A stretch of 43,372 nucleotides of DNA, taken from the NCBI RefSeq assembly GCF_001830325.1, contig NZ_MHZG01000019.1, forward strand, positions 1-43,372, given 5' to 3'. This DNA is from Polynucleobacter sp. GWA2_45_21. GTDB lineage: Bacteria > Pseudomonadota > Gammaproteobacteria > Burkholderiales > Burkholderiaceae. The position numbers and the translations under genes are program-made. Below, one piece after another: positions 33,342 through 42,307 of the stretch (positions within the stretch are counted from its first letter, which is position 1; the number at the start of each line of letters is the position of its first letter). The notes below the pieces were generated by a model, which worked only from the letters and a program-made list of their open reading frames with translations, searched no databases and was not told the DNA's origin.

Positions 33342-35684
33342 ATGAAGCTCGATATTTCCCCATCCGTGCCCTCTGTACCCATTCAATGGGTTGCTGCATT
33401 AGAGGCCGATCAGTCCCCTGTAAATGGGCTGGATTCCATACTGGCATGGGTTGAGCTGGATCTTGATGATGCTATGCGCTTTGAAAAAAGCCTGCTTTGC
33501 GTAATCCCGTCAGGGCTATTTTGGACAGATGGTACCCACTCAGAATTCTGGCCTATTAGCTCTGGAGCCCATCTTTTTCAGGGAGATCATGCTGGGGTCG
33601 GCTATCTGAAATTGGAGTCCGAGGTCAGTTTGCTCAGGCTTTGGCGCTTTACGTTGGCGGTTAATCCTCAAATATTGCGTCTTCAGGGTGCTTATAAGCA
33701 ATTAGCCAGTGGTGCGCAGACGGTTAAGGGGTCTGAGGCCTCTGAATACGATAAACAGGTTTGCCCAGTCTGCTTGAGCCCCAAGCCTGCCAATTCTGAA
33801 GCTTGCCCATCTTGCGATCCAGAGGATGATGCCCCACCATCCACCTTGACCTTATTTAAGTTGTGGCGTTTTGCGCGCCCTTATAAGAAGCAGCTGTTAC
33901 TAGGCTTTATTCTGACTTTGCTATCAACCGGCGCCACTTTGATCCCGCCATATTTGACGATGCCTTTAATGGATCACGTATTGATTCCCTATGAAAAAGG
34001 TAATCCGATTGACTTCAATTTAGCCAGCAAATATCTCTTCGCTTTATTTGCGGCAGCGATCGTTGCCTGGGGCTTAGGCTGGTGGAAAACCTACCTTCTT
34101 GCATTGGTGAGCGAGCGTATTGGCGCAGATTTGCGCAATACCACTTTTGAACATTTACTGAAATTGTCCTTGGAGTATTTCGGCGGCAAAAGAACCGGTG
34201 ACTTGATTGCGCGTATTGGCGCTGAGACAGATCGCATCTGCGTATTTTTATCTTTGTATGCCTTGGACTTTGCGACTGATGTGATCATGATTACGATGAC
34301 AGCAGCAATTCTAGTTTCGATTGATCCCTTGCTGGCACTCGTAACTCTCGCGCCATTGCCATTTATCGTGTGGATGATTCATGTAGTACGAGATAAGCTG
34401 CGTTTTGGTTTTGAAAAGATTGATCGTATCTGGTCTGAGGTGACTAATATTTTGGCGGATACGATTCCAGGTATTCGGGTTGTCAAGGCTTTTGCTCAAG
34501 AAGATCGCGAGCTCAAACGTTTTGTAGATTCCAATAAACACAATTTACAAATTAATGATCGCGTTAATCGAGTATGGGGTTTGTTCTCTCCAACAGTCAC
34601 GTTATTAACTGAAACTGGCCTCTTAGTGGTATGGGGTTTTGGTATCTGGCAGGTGGCACATCAAAAGGTTACGGTAGGTGTGTTGATTGCCTTCTTAGCC
34701 TACATTGGGCGCTTCTACATTCGCTTAGATTCCATGAGTCGCATTGTTTCGCATACCCAAAAAGCTGCTGCTGGAGCAAAGCGTATTTTTGATATCTTGG
34801 ACCATGTTTCTAGTGTGCCCGAGCCAATTAATCCAGCGCCATTGGGTGAAGTTAAAGGCCAAATCTCCTTACGGGGCGTGGGTTTCCGCTATGGAAACCG
34901 AGCCGTCTCCAAAGGGATTGATCTGGATATTGCCCCTGGAGAAATGATTGGCTTAGTAGGGCATAGCGGTTCAGGTAAGAGCACGCTAGTGAATTTGATC
35001 TGTCGTTTCTATGATGTGAGTTCAGGTGCCATTACATTAGACGGGCGTGACATTCGAAGCATCGGAATCGCTGACTATCGCAAGCGTATTGGTTTGGTGC
35101 TGCAAGAGCCGTTTTTATTCTTTGGCACGATTGCAGAAAATATTGCCTACGGAAAACCGGATGCTACGCGCGAAGAAATTATTGAAGCAGCGCGCGCTGC
35201 ACATGCTCACGAATTTATTTTGCGCTTACCGTTGGGTTACGACTCTTTGGTAGGTGAGCGCGGCCAATCTCTTTCCGGTGGAGAGCGTCAACGTATCTCG
35301 ATTGCGCGTGCGCTCTTGATTAATCCAAGTATTTTGATTTTGGATGAAGCGACTTCATCGGTAGACACTACAACTGAAAAAGAAATTCAGCGCGCTTTGG
35401 ATAATCTGGTTAAAGGTCGTACAACGATTGCGATTGCGCACCGCCTCTCTACTCTTCGAAAGGCTGACCGCTTGGTTGTGCTTGATAAGGGGGAGATTGT
35501 GGAGATTGGTTCACATGATCAGTTGATGGATGCACAGGGCGCGTATTACGCCTTGTATCAAGCGCAACTTCGCCATGCTGCCGAATTTGTTGAGGGTGGC
35601 GCGATTGGCGAGAGTATTGATGAGAATGAAAGAGACGAAGAACGTCTTCAGATTATTGCCAAGGAAACTGGGGGTGGTGTATGA
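33342..35684 (+). CDS. ABC exporter (fused permease/ATPase) with zinc-ribbon N-terminal extension, cyanophycin-associated
   Basis: This 780-residue half-transporter belongs to the MsbA-like exporter class. Residues 1-165 form an unusual soluble N-terminal region ending in a zinc-ribbon-like pattern with cysteines at 141, 144, 155 and 158. Six membrane helices follow (about 180-465). The nucleotide-binding domain has Walker A GHSGSGKS (540-547), signature LSGGERQR (644-651), Walker B ILILDEA (664-670) and His700. It overlaps the DUF1854 gene by four bases and is divergent from the cyanophycin synthetases. I recall such ABC/DUF1854 pairs being named as cyanophycin-associated; the substrate is unknown. 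Confidence 0.9.
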   Translation: MKLDISPSVPSVPIQWVAALEADQSPVNGLDSILAWVELDLDDAMRFEKSLLCVIPSGLFWTDGTHSEFWPISSGAHLFQGDHAGVGYLKLESEVSLLRLWRFTLAVNPQILRLQGAYKQLASGAQTVKGSEASEYDKQVCPVCLSPKPANSEACPSCDPEDDAPPSTLTLFKLWRFARPYKKQLLLGFILTLLSTGATLIPPYLTMPLMDHVLIPYEKGNPIDFNLASKYLFALFAAAIVAWGLGWWKTYLLALVSERIGADLRNTTFEHLLKLSLEYFGGKRTGDLIARIGAETDRICVFLSLYALDFATDVIMITMTAAILVSIDPLLALVTLAPLPFIVWMIHVVRDKLRFGFEKIDRIWSEVTNILADTIPGIRVVKAFAQEDRELKRFVDSNKHNLQINDRVNRVWGLFSPTVTLLTETGLLVVWGFGIWQVAHQKVTVGVLIAFLAYIGRFYIRLDSMSRIVSHTQKAAAGAKRIFDILDHVSSVPEPINPAPLGEVKGQISLRGVGFRYGNRAVSKGIDLDIAPGEMIGLVGHSGSGKSTLVNLICRFYDVSSGAITLDGRDIRSIGIADYRKRIGLVLQEPFLFFGTIAENIAYGKPDATREEIIEAARAAHAHEFILRLPLGYDSLVGERGQSLSGGERQRISIARALLINPSILILDEATSSVDTTTEKEIQRALDNLVKGRTTIAIAHRLSTLRKADRLVVLDKGEIVEIGSHDQLMDAQGAYYALYQAQLRHAAEFVEGGAIGESIDENERDEERLQIIAKETGGGV

Positions 35685-36157
35685 GCCATCATCAAAAGTT
35701 ACATACCTTAGAGCGTGATGCCCTTGGACGTCTCGTATTAACCGATGCTGATGGAATCGAGCATATTGGCGTCTATCCAGTCAGAGCGTTCCCGATTACA
35801 CAGCCAGAGGTCGGAATCTCCATCATGGACCAATCTGGTAAAGAGTTGTGCTGGTTTGATGAAGTCAAAACTATTCCTGAGGGTGAGTTAACTCTCATCA
35901 AAGAAGAGCTGGCTGCTCGTGAGTTCATGCCCGTGATTAAAAAGATCACCAAGGTATCCACTTTTGCAACTCCGAGTCTTTGGGATATTGAAACCGACCG
36001 AGGTCCCACCAGAATTCGTCTTAAAGGCGAGGAAGATATTCGCCGTATTGCTGGAAATACATTGCTCATTGCTGACTCCAATGGCCTGCAGTTCTTGATA
36101 CCAGATTCCACCAAGCTCGACAAAATCAGCAAGAAGCTTTTAGACCGGTTTAGGTAA
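35681..36157 (+). CDS. DUF1854 family protein, cyanophycin-associated
   Basis: This 158-residue soluble protein opens with HTLERDALGRLVLTDADG, then GVYPVRAFPIT and ELCWFDEV, a C-terminal part with TPSLWDIETDRGPTRI, and LDKISKKLLDRFR at the end. This matches the DUF1854 family as I remember it. It has no membrane segment or signal peptide. Its ATG overlaps the stop of the ABC exporter gene (ATGA), so the two are translated together and probably form one system. Function is unknown. Confidence 0.85.
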   Translation: MSHHQKLHTLERDALGRLVLTDADGIEHIGVYPVRAFPITQPEVGISIMDQSGKELCWFDEVKTIPEGELTLIKEELAAREFMPVIKKITKVSTFATPSLWDIETDRGPTRIRLKGEEDIRRIAGNTLLIADSNGLQFLIPDSTKLDKISKKLLDRFR

Positions 36158-36338
36158 GAATTTTTCTGAAAAAATCTTATTAGGGTTAATACTAATTCGA
36201 TTAGTGAAAGCCCTAGGTATCGATTTAAATAATGTTGATGCCAATCAAGAGATCTATGTTCGGATCGATCAAAAATCATCACACAACAAAGAAAAGCCAA
36301 AGTAATATTGGTATTCAAAATTTTTTGGAGGAGCGTTC

Positions 36339-37346
36339 ATGAAGATGAAGTTAAAAGGGGCATTGATTTCCACCGCATTAGCCCTCGGTGCTGTTGCTGT
36401 TTCACCTGCTTTTGCTGCTTGGGAACCAACCAAGCCAGTTGAGTTCATTATTCCTGCCGGTCCTGGTGGTGGTGCTGACCAAATGGCTCGTGTGATCCAA
36501 GGGATTGTCACCAAGCATAACTTGATGAAGCAATCGATCATTCCGATTAATAAGTCTGCTGGTGCAGGTGCAGAAGGTTTCTTGGCAATTAAGGAAGCTA
36601 AGGGCGATCCAAACAAGATCATCATTACGCTGTCAAACTTGTTCACTACACCGATGGCAACAGGCGTTCCATTCAACTGGAAAGAAATTACTCCAGTAGC
36701 GATGTTGGCTCTTGACCAGTTTGTTCTGTGGACAAATGCTGATAAACCTTACAAAACCGCTCCTGAATATATTGCTGCAGCAAAAGCAGCAGGTCCTGGT
36801 AAGTTCCGCATGGGCGGTACAGGTTCCAAGCAGGAAGATCAAATCATTACCGTAGCGCTTGAGAAAGCAACTGGTGCAAAGTTCACCTACTTGCCTTTCA
36901 AAGGGGGTGGCGCTGTAGCAGTTCAGCTCGTTGGTAACCACATTGATTCATCTGTAAACAACCCAATTGAGGCTGTTGCTCAATGGCGTGCTGGTAAGTT
37001 GCGTGCGCAGTGTGTATTTGATGACACTCGTATGCCATACAAGCAAAAAATGACTGATACCCTCTCATGGAATGACGTTCCAACTTGTAAAGAAGTTGGT
37101 GTGGATACTGATTACGTGATGTTGCGCGGTATCTTCATGGCTCCTGGTGTAACTCAAGAGCAAGTTGATTACTATGTAGAGCTTTTCAAGAAGGTTCGTG
37201 CTACTCCTGAGTGGAAAGACTTCATGGAAAAAGGTGCGTTTAATCAAACCTTTATGACCGGTAAAGAATTCAAAAACTGGTTGACCTTGAACGAAGCGCT
37301 TCACTTGCAGTTGATGACTGAAGCTGGCTTCTTGGCCAAGAAGTAA
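36339..37346 (+). CDS. tctC: Tripartite tricarboxylate transporter substrate-binding protein (Bug/TctC family)
   Basis: This 335-residue periplasmic protein has a Sec signal peptide (positively charged start, then ISTALALGAVAVSP, cut after AFA near residue 26). The mature start WEPTKPVEFIIPAGPGGGAD carries the conserved Bug-family PAGPGGGAD loop. It binds a carboxylate, often citrate or another di/tricarboxylate, and delivers it to TctAB. A strong GGAGGAG site precedes the ATG. It is first in tctC-tctB-tctA. The exact ligand cannot be read from sequence. Confidence 0.93.
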   Translation: MKMKLKGALISTALALGAVAVSPAFAAWEPTKPVEFIIPAGPGGGADQMARVIQGIVTKHNLMKQSIIPINKSAGAGAEGFLAIKEAKGDPNKIIITLSNLFTTPMATGVPFNWKEITPVAMLALDQFVLWTNADKPYKTAPEYIAAAKAAGPGKFRMGGTGSKQEDQIITVALEKATGAKFTYLPFKGGGAVAVQLVGNHIDSSVNNPIEAVAQWRAGKLRAQCVFDDTRMPYKQKMTDTLSWNDVPTCKEVGVDTDYVMLRGIFMAPGVTQEQVDYYVELFKKVRATPEWKDFMEKGAFNQTFMTGKEFKNWLTLNEALHLQLMTEAGFLAKK

Positions 37347-37353
37347 TCTCTAA

Positions 37354-37379
37354 ATAGGGCCCCGATTCCGGGGCCCTAT
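37354..37379 (+). terminator. GC-rich hairpin between tctC and tctB
   Basis: An 11-bp perfect stem (ATAGGGCCCCG / CGGGGCCCTAT) with a four-base loop lies eight bases after the tctC stop. There is no T tract. It fits an mRNA-stabilising or partial-termination stem that lets the binding protein be made in excess of the membrane subunits. Confidence 0.65.
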
Positions 37380-37467
37380 CCCTGAGTAGGTAACTTTACT
37401 TTTGGTGGTATCTAGAAGTAATTCAATATTGTTTTTTTAATTAACCTTCATATTGGTGATCGAAGTA

Positions 37468-37992
37468 ATGTCTGAAAATTCAAATAATAATAGTCACGAG
37501 TCGCTCGTTAGCGTCCGGACAATGGATATGATTACTGCAGCCTTGTTTATTGTCTTGGGCGCCATTTTTATGTATGGCTCTATCAAATTAGGCAATGGCT
37601 GGGGTTCAGATGGCCCTGAGGCGGGTTATTTCCCTTTCTACATTAGCTTGATCATGTCAGCAGCTAGTGCAGTTACTCTCTACAAGGCCTACGCCGATAA
37701 GAGTGAAGAAGAGGAATCTTTTGTGGATAAGGGCCCGTTTAAACAGGTCCTCTCTGTTTTATTGCCAGCAGCTGTTTTCGTTCTCGGAATGCAGTTAATT
37801 GGTATCTATGTTTCTGCATTTATTTATATTGCGGTATTTATGAGATGGCTAGGAAAATACGCGCTTTGGAAATCGATTGTGGTTGGTTTGGGTGTATCTG
37901 TTGCGCTCTTTATGGTCTTTGAGATTTGGTTCCAAGTTCCGCTCCCGCATGGCGCACTCTTCAATCCATTAGCGATTGTTGGTGTGCAATAA
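37468..37992 (+). CDS. tctB: Tripartite tricarboxylate transporter small membrane subunit TctB
   Basis: This 174-residue inner-membrane protein has four predicted helices and the family segment GWGSDGPEAGYFPFYISLIMS (read as GWGSDGPEAGYFPFYIS) after the first helix. The last helix leads into FEIWFQVPLPHGAL, a typical TctB ending. The frame opens at a TTG at 37453, but the ATG at 37468 is preferred. It is followed by tctA after 39 bases. Confidence 0.92.
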   Translation: MSENSNNNSHESLVSVRTMDMITAALFIVLGAIFMYGSIKLGNGWGSDGPEAGYFPFYISLIMSAASAVTLYKAYADKSEEEESFVDKGPFKQVLSVLLPAAVFVLGMQLIGIYVSAFIYIAVFMRWLGKYALWKSIVVGLGVSVALFMVFEIWFQVPLPHGALFNPLAIVGVQ

Positions 37993-38031
37993 AAATAACA
38001 ATTACAAAAATTAAATAAGAAGGAGATCAAG

Positions 38032-39531
38032 TTGGAAGAAATTAGCGCTCTATTTCAAGGCTTTGCTGTAGCCTTGACGCCATTCAACTTATTACTAATG
38101 TTTGTTGGCGTAACACTTGGCGTAATTATTGGCGTATTGCCAGGTTTAGGTGGTGCTAACGGTATCGCAATTTTGCTGCCTTTAACATTTACTATGCCGC
38201 CTACCTCCGCAATTATTATGCTGTCCTGTATTTACTGGGGTGCATTATTTGGTGGGGCGATTACATCGATTCTCTTCAATATTCCGGGGGAGCCGTGGTC
38301 TGTTGCGACAACCTTTGATGGTTATCCAATGGCTCGTGAGGGTAAGGCTGGACAGGCTTTAACTGCTGCGTTTACTTCATCATTTGTTGGCGCATTCTTT
38401 GCTATCGTGATGATTACCTTCTTGGCCCCGTTAATTGCTAAGTTTGCGTTGGAATTTGGACCTCCAGAGTTCTTCTCGGTTTACTTACTGACCTTCTGTA
38501 GTTTCGTGGGCATGAGTAAGGGCTCGCCATTCAAAACGATTGCATCAATGATGCTTGGTTTTGCGCTGGCTACTGTAGGTATGGACACCGTAACTGGACA
38601 ACTCCGTTTAACTTACGGAAGCCAGGAACTCATGCGTGGTTTCGACTTCTTGATTGCGGTTATCGGCTTGTTTGGTATCGGCGAGATTTTGGACTCCATG
38701 GAAGAAGGTCTGCAATTTAAAGGCGCTGCAGCAAAAATTCGCCGTCAGGTTGTATTGGAAACTTGGGCTACATTGCCAAAGTATTGGGCGACTTCATTGC
38801 GCAGTTGCTTAATCGGTTGCTGGATGGGTATTACTCCAGGTGGCGCTACACCAGCTTCCTTCATGGCCTACGGTGTTGCAAAACGTGTATCTAAAAATGG
38901 CGACAAGTTTGGTAAGGGCGAAATCGAAGGGGTGATTGCTCCTGAGACGGCAGCTCATGCTGCTGGTACTGCTGCCTTATTACCTATGTTGTCCTTAGGT
39001 ATTCCTGGATCTCCAACAGCAGCTGTGTTGCTTGGTGGCTTGCTGATCTGGGGTCTCCAGCCTGGCCCATTGCTGTTCGTTGAGCAGTCTGACTTCGTAT
39101 GGGGATTGATTGCAAGTATGTACCTTGGAAACATCGCTGGTCTGATCGTGGTGTTAACTTGTGTCCCTGTCTTTGCATCGATTTTGAGAATTCCTTTCTC
39201 AATCATTGCGCCAGTTATTTTGGTGGTCTGTGCAGTGGGTGCGTATACGGTAGGAAATGCTTCATTTGACGTATGGCTCATGCTGATATTCGGTGTGGTT
39301 GGTTATGTCTTTAAGAAACTAGACTACCCAATGGCTCCGATGGTTCTCGCCTTAGTATTGGGTGACCGTGCAGAAGACTCTTTCCGTCAGTCCATGCTCA
39401 TGTCTGGCGGCGGTTTAGATATCTTCTTCTCAAACTACCTAGTAGGCGGTATCAGTGGCTTGGCGTTGCTCTTGTTGGTATGGCCTTTAATCAGCAAAGT
39501 AATCGGCAAGAAAAAAGTTGCTGCAGCATAA
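38032..39531 (+). CDS. tctA: Tripartite tricarboxylate transporter large membrane subunit TctA
   Basis: This 499-residue inner-membrane protein has about 12 helices. The family motif GVLPGLGGANGIAILLPLTF is near residues 34-53, a second repeat is GITPGGATPASFMAYGVAKR, and SLGIPGSPTAAVLLGGLLIW follows. It is the ion-coupled transport subunit. It starts at a TTG that lies six bases behind AAGGAGA, a strong site that decides the start. A clear terminator follows, closing the operon. Confidence 0.95.
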   Translation: MEEISALFQGFAVALTPFNLLLMFVGVTLGVIIGVLPGLGGANGIAILLPLTFTMPPTSAIIMLSCIYWGALFGGAITSILFNIPGEPWSVATTFDGYPMAREGKAGQALTAAFTSSFVGAFFAIVMITFLAPLIAKFALEFGPPEFFSVYLLTFCSFVGMSKGSPFKTIASMMLGFALATVGMDTVTGQLRLTYGSQELMRGFDFLIAVIGLFGIGEILDSMEEGLQFKGAAAKIRRQVVLETWATLPKYWATSLRSCLIGCWMGITPGGATPASFMAYGVAKRVSKNGDKFGKGEIEGVIAPETAAHAAGTAALLPMLSLGIPGSPTAAVLLGGLLIWGLQPGPLLFVEQSDFVWGLIASMYLGNIAGLIVVLTCVPVFASILRIPFSIIAPVILVVCAVGAYTVGNASFDVWLMLIFGVVGYVFKKLDYPMAPMVLALVLGDRAEDSFRQSMLMSGGGLDIFFSNYLVGGISGLALLLLVWPLISKVIGKKKVAAA

Positions 39532-39567
39532 GACTGAAATAAGCTAGAAATAGCGATTTCATAAGGG

Positions 39568-39591
39568 AAAAGGGGCGCAAGCCCCTTTTTT
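39568..39591 (+). terminator. Intrinsic terminator after tctA
   Basis: AAAAGGGGC pairs with GCCCCTTTT across a GCAA tetraloop, ending in six T residues. Confidence 0.93.
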
Positions 39592-39628
39592 CATACCCAA
39601 GAGAAAATTCCGATAAAATTCCACCATC

Positions 39629-40000
39629 ATGAATTTCCGCAAAAACCACCTTATTCATTGGATTGCAGCTGCAGCCATTGCAATGAGTGCGCTTGCGCCA
39701 GCAGTTTCACAAGCGGTATCGCTTGCTAAATATGGTCAAGGTTTTGCGATGGAGATTTGTGCGGCAGATGGTACGAAAGCGCAGATCAATATTCAGAGCG
39801 AAGATCAAGCAGATCTTGCAGATGTTCAGCCTTGTACATATTGCATAGCACACACAGCTATCACGCCAGCATTTAACACCAATCTCACATTTCAGGCACC
39901 GCAAACACTTGCTTTGTTGCCACAGCTTTTCTATCAATCACCCAAACCTCTCGCTGTTTGGGTAACACCTCCCTCAGCAGCGCCTCCAGCAATCGCCTAA
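39629..40000 (+). CDS. DUF2946-like secreted protein of the copper cluster
   Basis: This 123-residue protein has a signal-like N-terminus (Lys/Arg-His start, then WIAAAAIAMSALAPAVSQA). The mature part has a MEIC motif (Cys44) and a CTYC pair (Cys69, Cys72) followed by His75. This is the pattern of DUF2946 proteins that sit beside copper receptor and chaperone genes. The cysteines and histidine could bind copper; that is inference. The C-terminus is Pro/Ala-rich. It lies 65 bases upstream of the receptor gene. Confidence 0.72.
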   Translation: MNFRKNHLIHWIAAAAIAMSALAPAVSQAVSLAKYGQGFAMEICAADGTKAQINIQSEDQADLADVQPCTYCIAHTAITPAFNTNLTFQAPQTLALLPQLFYQSPKPLAVWVTPPSAAPPAIA

Positions 40001-40065
40001 CACTACATTCTTCCCATTTTTGGGTTTTGTAATTGACCATCCTGGTCATTGTTTTGGTGATGAAA

Positions 40066-42255
40066 ATGAAATTAGTAAAAGTTACACCTATGGCCTTGGT
40101 GGCCTCTTTAATGTGTTCGGGCGCATATGCACAAGTTAGTACTAGTATTGATTCGTTAACAGTAACAGGCATTCAGGAGGCGCCACTTACTCAAACTATC
40201 CTTACTGGTAAAGAGTTGAATCAGTCGCGTGTCAACACCCCCAATACTGCAGCAATGCTTTTGAATATCCCCGGTGTAAGCATGTATTCCGGTGGCGGCG
40301 TATCTGGCTTGCCGGCAATCCATGGTTTGGCAGACGATCGAGTATCCACCAATATGGACGGCATGCCACTTTTATCTTCCTGCCCAAACCATATGAACTC
40401 ACCGCTGTCATATATCAGTCCATCCAATGTGGGTAGCGTCAAAGTGATTACTGGTCTATCGCCTGTAAGCGCCGGCGGAGATAGTTTAGGTGGCATAGTT
40501 TCTGTGCAATCATTGCCGCCAGTATTTGCCAACAAAGGTGAGACGCTCACACAAGGTGAGGTGGGTGCTTCTTACAGCAGTAATGCATCAGCCATTGGTG
40601 GAAATCTGAATGTCACGGCGGCAACCGATGAATTTAGTGCTAACTACACGGTTGACTCTGTAAAGGCAGGTAATTACACAGCTGGTGGCAATTTCAAACC
40701 GGCTGGAAATGGTATCTCACCTAGTACGGTTGGCGCCTCAAGATATATTGCTACCAATCAACAACTTGCTTTAGCGTGGCAAAAAGATAACCATCTGGTT
40801 GAATTTAAGGCGGGCTATCAATTTATTCCTTTCGAAGGTTATGCAAACCAACGTATGGATATGACTAAAAATCAAAGTGAGCAATTTAATCTCAAGTACA
40901 CCGGTAAATATGATTGGGGTACTTTGGAAGCTCAAGCCTATAACCAGATGGTCAATCACCAGATGGATGACAACACTGGCGCACGAACATCGCCAGCAAT
41001 GCCAATGTTGGCAACAAGCTCTACCAATGGAGCCATCATTAAGGGAACATTACCAATTTCTGAGACTCAGTTGGCTAGAGTTGGAACAGAATGGCAGGGT
41101 TACAAGTTAAATGATTGGTGGCCAGCATCTAGCACTGGATCTGGAAATCAAATGATGGGCCCCAATACATTTGAAAATATTAATAACGGTACAAGAGAGA
41201 GGCTGGCTTTATTTAGTGAGTTAGAACAGCAGTGGTCTAAGGAGTGGATGGGTTTAGCTGGAGTTCGAGTCGAGCAAGTAGCTTCTAATGCAGGAAATGT
41301 TCAGGGATATAACAATGCAAATACAGTAGGAATGGGGATGATGAGTATGTCCACAAACTACTTGCGAGATTCCACTGCATTTAATGCTCAGCAGCACAAA
41401 CAAACTGATTACAACTGGGACTTAACAGCTTTGACAAGATATAAGCCAGATAACACTCAAAATTATGAGGCTGGTTATTCTCGTAAAACAAGGTCTCCAA
41501 ATCTGTATGAGCGCTACTCTTGGTCAACAACACCAATGGCAGCCATCATGAATAACTTCGTCGGAGATGGTAACGGTTATGTTGGTCAAGTGACGCTTGC
41601 CCCTGAGGTTGCAAACACAGTAAGTTTTGCGAGCGATTGGCATGATGCTAATAAAGAGTCTTGGGGATTTAAGACCAACCCTTACTACACCTATGTAAGT
41701 AACTATATCGATGCAGCATGTAATACAACTTGCACTGTTGATAAATTTAATGTTCTTAAGTATGTCAATCAAGATGCGCAACTCTATGGATTGGATCTTT
41801 CCGGCAACGTAATACTGGGTAAGTTGCCGCAGTTGGGTCGTTTCCAAATGACTGGTATGGCTTCTTACACACGTGGACAAAACGTTACCACTGGTGACAA
41901 TCTTTACAACATCATGCCGCTGAATGGAAAGCTTGGCCTTGTCCAGTATTTGGGAGCAAATTGGACCAATACGATTGAAGGGCAGTTTGTTGCTGCGAAG
42001 AATAATCTCAACGCGGTACGAAATGAGATTGCTACTGGCGGATATTCACTCTATAACTTACGCGCCTCATATGACGATAAAAAATATCGTGTGAACTTTG
42101 GCATTGAGAACTTGCTGAATAAGCTCTATGCGTTGCCACAAGGCGGAGCTTATTTAGGGCAAGGCAACACGATGTCTATGAATGGTGTGGCTTGGGGTAC
42201 TGCAGTTGCGGGCATGGGAAGAACTTTCTATGTCTCTGCAAATATGAAGTTTTAG
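40066..42255 (+). CDS. oprC: TonB-dependent copper receptor, OprC/NosA type
   Basis: This outer-membrane receptor of 729 residues has a signal peptide ending AYA near residue 22, a TonB-box-like SLTVTG, a plug domain (about 40-150) and a 22-strand barrel ending in Phe. The plug segment MDGMPLLSSCPNHMNSPLSY gives a CxxxM motif (Cys106, Met110), and HQM at 298-300 gives the HxM motif. These match the copper site described for Pseudomonas OprC. The protein is Met-rich. The frame opens at a TTG (40033); I chose the ATG at 40066 because GGTGA lies five bases before it, though the ATG at 40060 is possible. Confidence 0.92.
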   Translation: MKLVKVTPMALVASLMCSGAYAQVSTSIDSLTVTGIQEAPLTQTILTGKELNQSRVNTPNTAAMLLNIPGVSMYSGGGVSGLPAIHGLADDRVSTNMDGMPLLSSCPNHMNSPLSYISPSNVGSVKVITGLSPVSAGGDSLGGIVSVQSLPPVFANKGETLTQGEVGASYSSNASAIGGNLNVTAATDEFSANYTVDSVKAGNYTAGGNFKPAGNGISPSTVGASRYIATNQQLALAWQKDNHLVEFKAGYQFIPFEGYANQRMDMTKNQSEQFNLKYTGKYDWGTLEAQAYNQMVNHQMDDNTGARTSPAMPMLATSSTNGAIIKGTLPISETQLARVGTEWQGYKLNDWWPASSTGSGNQMMGPNTFENINNGTRERLALFSELEQQWSKEWMGLAGVRVEQVASNAGNVQGYNNANTVGMGMMSMSTNYLRDSTAFNAQQHKQTDYNWDLTALTRYKPDNTQNYEAGYSRKTRSPNLYERYSWSTTPMAAIMNNFVGDGNGYVGQVTLAPEVANTVSFASDWHDANKESWGFKTNPYYTYVSNYIDAACNTTCTVDKFNVLKYVNQDAQLYGLDLSGNVILGKLPQLGRFQMTGMASYTRGQNVTTGDNLYNIMPLNGKLGLVQYLGANWTNTIEGQFVAAKNNLNAVRNEIATGGYSLYNLRASYDDKKYRVNFGIENLLNKLYALPQGGAYLGQGNTMSMNGVAWGTAVAGMGRTFYVSANMKF

Positions 42256-42307
42256 TTGTTAAATATTGAATTAATTAAAAAAGAACGATTGATGGTGAGG
42301 CTGAAAA

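Noticed and set aside
35773..36318. 181-codon minus-strand frame across DUF1854
   Set aside because: Antisense to the DUF1854 gene, with no homologous motif; the forward gene is supported by overlap with the ABC gene.
36269..36676. 135-codon minus-strand frame over the start of tctC
   Set aside because: Antisense to a clear signal peptide and Bug-family domain.
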